64,000 nucleotides of DNA, taken from an uncultured Pontibacter sp. (GTDB lineage Bacteria > Bacteroidota > Bacteroidia > Cytophagales > Hymenobacteraceae). Location: positions 310,001 to 374,000 of the forward strand of contig CANMMP010000001.1 of NCBI GenBank assembly GCA_947499125.1, given 5' to 3'. Both the position numbers and the translations under genes were made by a program. Under the pieces are notes generated by a model. It was not told the origin of the DNA, did no database searches, and saw only the letters and a program-made list of their open reading frames with translations. Shown piece by piece: positions 62,425 to 64,000 of this stretch (its first letter is position 1; each line of letters starts with the position of its first letter).

Positions 62425-64000
62425 ATGAATAAAAGCTTCTGTAAAAGTATAGTTGTGCTGGCGCTGGCGCTGGGTTTTCAGCCGGTTTTCGCGCAGCAGA
62501 ATAGCGAGGTAACTTATAATAACGGCAAGATACTGTTGGAGCAACAGCGCTACGACCTGGCCATGGCTGAGTTTAAACCTCTAACATCAACTGGTTCAGC
62601 TTACGCCCCCGAAGCCTCTTACTTTTATGCTTTAGCAGCTTTTAAAGCAGGCAAACACCAAGAAGCACTATTAATGTTGCAGCAACTTAAAATGCAGCAC
62701 CCGCAGTGGCGCCAAATGGATGACGCTACTTACCTGTTGGCAAACGTACTGCTGGAGCGTGGCAATTATGACGATGCTTTAACCCAACTACAGCAACTTC
62801 ATACTTCCGACCTGGCAAACGAAACCGCCCGCATGGAACGCTTTTACCTGCAGCGTTTAAACGATAAAGCCGCATTTGGCAAACTGGTACAGCGTTTCCC
62901 TAACGACAAAGTGCTGGCCCAGGCTTATGCCGATAAATTAATAAGTGGCTGGTACCGGACTGAAGACAGATCAATGCTCGAAAAACTGGTATCAAAACAT
63001 AACCTTGATCGCGATCGCTACTTAAACGCAGTGGCACGGGCAAAACAAGGTGTTAATGTAGCGGTGCTCCTACCCTTCCAGTTAAGCGGTAGCCTGAGCC
63101 AGAATGCCCGTAAAAATCAGTTTGTAAACGACCTATATGCCGGTATGCAGATCGCCCAGGATTCGCTGGAAGAACAGGGGCTGAAACTTAACCTGTTTGC
63201 CTACGACGCCACCAGCGACACGACTACGGTTAGCCGAATTCTAAAACAACCGGAAGTAAAACAAATGGACCTCGTGATCGGTCCCGTATACAAAAGTGCT
63301 GCTCCATTGGCAAACCGTTTTGCCCGTGCTACTGGTACCCCGGTTATAAATCCTTTGTCTCAGGACATTGATGTGGCGGAGCCGAACAGCAATGTATACT
63401 TGTTTGAGTCGTCGGTGGAAACGCAGGCACGCCAGGCGGCCGCTTATGCGTATAATACTTTCTCGCCTAAAACAGCTGTTATATTTTACGAGAACGCCCG
63501 AAACGATACTACCTTCGCCTATTACTACAAAGAGCAATTTAAAAAGCTGGGAGGCCGTGTAAAAACCTATAGAAGGATAAACTCGGGGCAACCGACAGCT
63601 TTAGCTAAAACTTTCCGTGAACTCAACCTGGAAGATGCCGGGCACCTGGCTGTGTTTTCTGATAAAATGACGGCAGCCGTAAATGCGACCAGTGCTCTGC
63701 AGGCAAACGCAGCTACACTTCCGCTCATGACCTATAACAGCTGGCTGAACATAAACCAGATAACCCTGCGTCAGCTGGATAACCTGGAAGTATACTTTAT
63801 TAGCCCGAAACACATTGATGCCGCTAACCCGGCTGTAAAAAGCTTTAAAAAGAAGTATATCAATCGCTATAACATAACGCCTTCAGTTTATGCCTATGCC
63901 GGCTTTGAGATGCTGTACTATTATGGCACGTTGCTGCAACAATACGGACCTAACCTGACGCAAGCCTTTATAGATAGTGGTATACGCCCGGGTGTGCTAT
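62425..64000 (+). CDS. TPR plus periplasmic-binding-protein-type secreted protein (cut by window end)
   Basis: From ATG 62425 the frame is open to the window end (525 codons). A signal peptide (KSIVVLALALGFQPVFAQQ) is followed by helical TPR-like repeats (residues about 25-200: YNNGKILLEQQRYDLAMAEF; YFYALAAFKAGKHQEALLML) and then a type 1 periplasmic-binding fold (from about residue 210: VNVAVLLPFQLSGS, LVIGPVYKSAAPLANRF, TPVINPLSQ). This combination is found in LpoA-like activators and in ABC-type amino-acid-receptor homologues of Bacteroidota. No ligand is predictable. Confidence 0.8.
   Translation, partial: MNKSFCKSIVVLALALGFQPVFAQQNSEVTYNNGKILLEQQRYDLAMAEFKPLTSTGSAYAPEASYFYALAAFKAGKHQEALLMLQQLKMQHPQWRQMDDATYLLANVLLERGNYDDALTQLQQLHTSDLANETARMERFYLQRLNDKAAFGKLVQRFPNDKVLAQAYADKLISGWYRTEDRSMLEKLVSKHNLDRDRYLNAVARAKQGVNVAVLLPFQLSGSLSQNARKNQFVNDLYAGMQIAQDSLEEQGLKLNLFAYDATSDTTTVSRILKQPEVKQMDLVIGPVYKSAAPLANRFARATGTPVINPLSQDIDVAEPNSNVYLFESSVETQARQAAAYAYNTFSPKTAVIFYENARNDTTFAYYYKEQFKKLGGRVKTYRRINSGQPTALAKTFRELNLEDAGHLAVFSDKMTAAVNATSALQANAATLPLMTYNSWLNINQITLRQLDNLEVYFISPKHIDAANPAVKSFKKKYINRYNITPSVYAYAGFEMLYYYGTLLQQYGPNLTQAFIDSGIRPGVL

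Overview
The window looks like a chromosomal stretch of a Bacteroidota bacterium, most likely Cytophagales/Hymenobacteraceae (Pontibacter-like; the genus is inferred). Supporting signs are: Bacteroidota-type promoter elements (TAnnTTTG at -7, one with a perfectly spaced TTTG at -33), almost no Shine-Dalgarno sequences, several TTG/GTG starts, families typical of the phylum (DUF3276/PUR, DUF3822, DUF4296, DUF1573, S46 peptidase, Bat-type VWA proteins, RES/Xre), and dispersed mini-palindromes common in this phylum. The short words AACTATA/TATAGTT and AAGTATA/TATACTT recur at very high density in genes and spacers alike.

Layout. 1-4613: the start of a RES toxin with its Xre antitoxin, a TPR protein, an OmpA-type lipoprotein and DNA ligase LigA. 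4968-6766: a LytS/LytTR two-component pair. 6874-9725: an AT-richer block of small same-strand ORFs separated by structured elements. The inverse core after each ORF matches the core that opens its own unit, which is the hallmark of integron gene cassettes, and no integrase is present. 9786-13865: DapA, an SRPBCC protein and a cluster of Arg/Asn/Tyr/Asp-rich disordered proteins. 13990-18092: a FAD oxidoreductase with a membrane 4Fe-4S protein, a small membrane protein and a Sir2 deacylase. 18102-24717: MenC, ergothioneine-type EgtB and EgtD with a linked aminotransferase, a MATE pump and a DUF922 protein. 24786-30889: a Rieske-FAD oxidoreductase, a CsaA-like protein, a DUF4296 lipoprotein and a Bat-like set (DUF58, membrane partner, VWA).

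31024-39222 is mostly housekeeping (YggS, DUF2750, DUF423, DUF1573, RecD-like helicase, thioesterase, two NUDIX proteins, DUF3822, CoaD, PyrE). 39287-48857 is a surface-glycan island: a GT61 enzyme, then a complete CMP-pseudaminic acid pathway (pseB, pseC, pseF, a pseG-pseH fusion, pseI), a candidate glycosyltransferase and a flippase. 49076-52302 carries FtsE, a small conserved protein, a transaldolase-family aldolase, the SRP RNA with a textbook promoter, and a protein with possible kinase-like motifs. 52303-53103 is a gene-free nest of several dispersed repeat families. 53104-64000 holds a DPP11-type peptidase, a TonB/MORN gene with a stop at codon 2, a solitary cassette-like unit, a DEAD-box helicase, a second DUF58 protein, an RlpA protein, a PUR-domain protein, GuaA and the start of a TPR/periplasmic-binding lipoprotein-activator-like protein cut by the window end.

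The most notable observation is the cassette-like array, with a solitary copy at 56812-57528. I saw no tRNA, rRNA, CRISPR array, transposase or phage genes.
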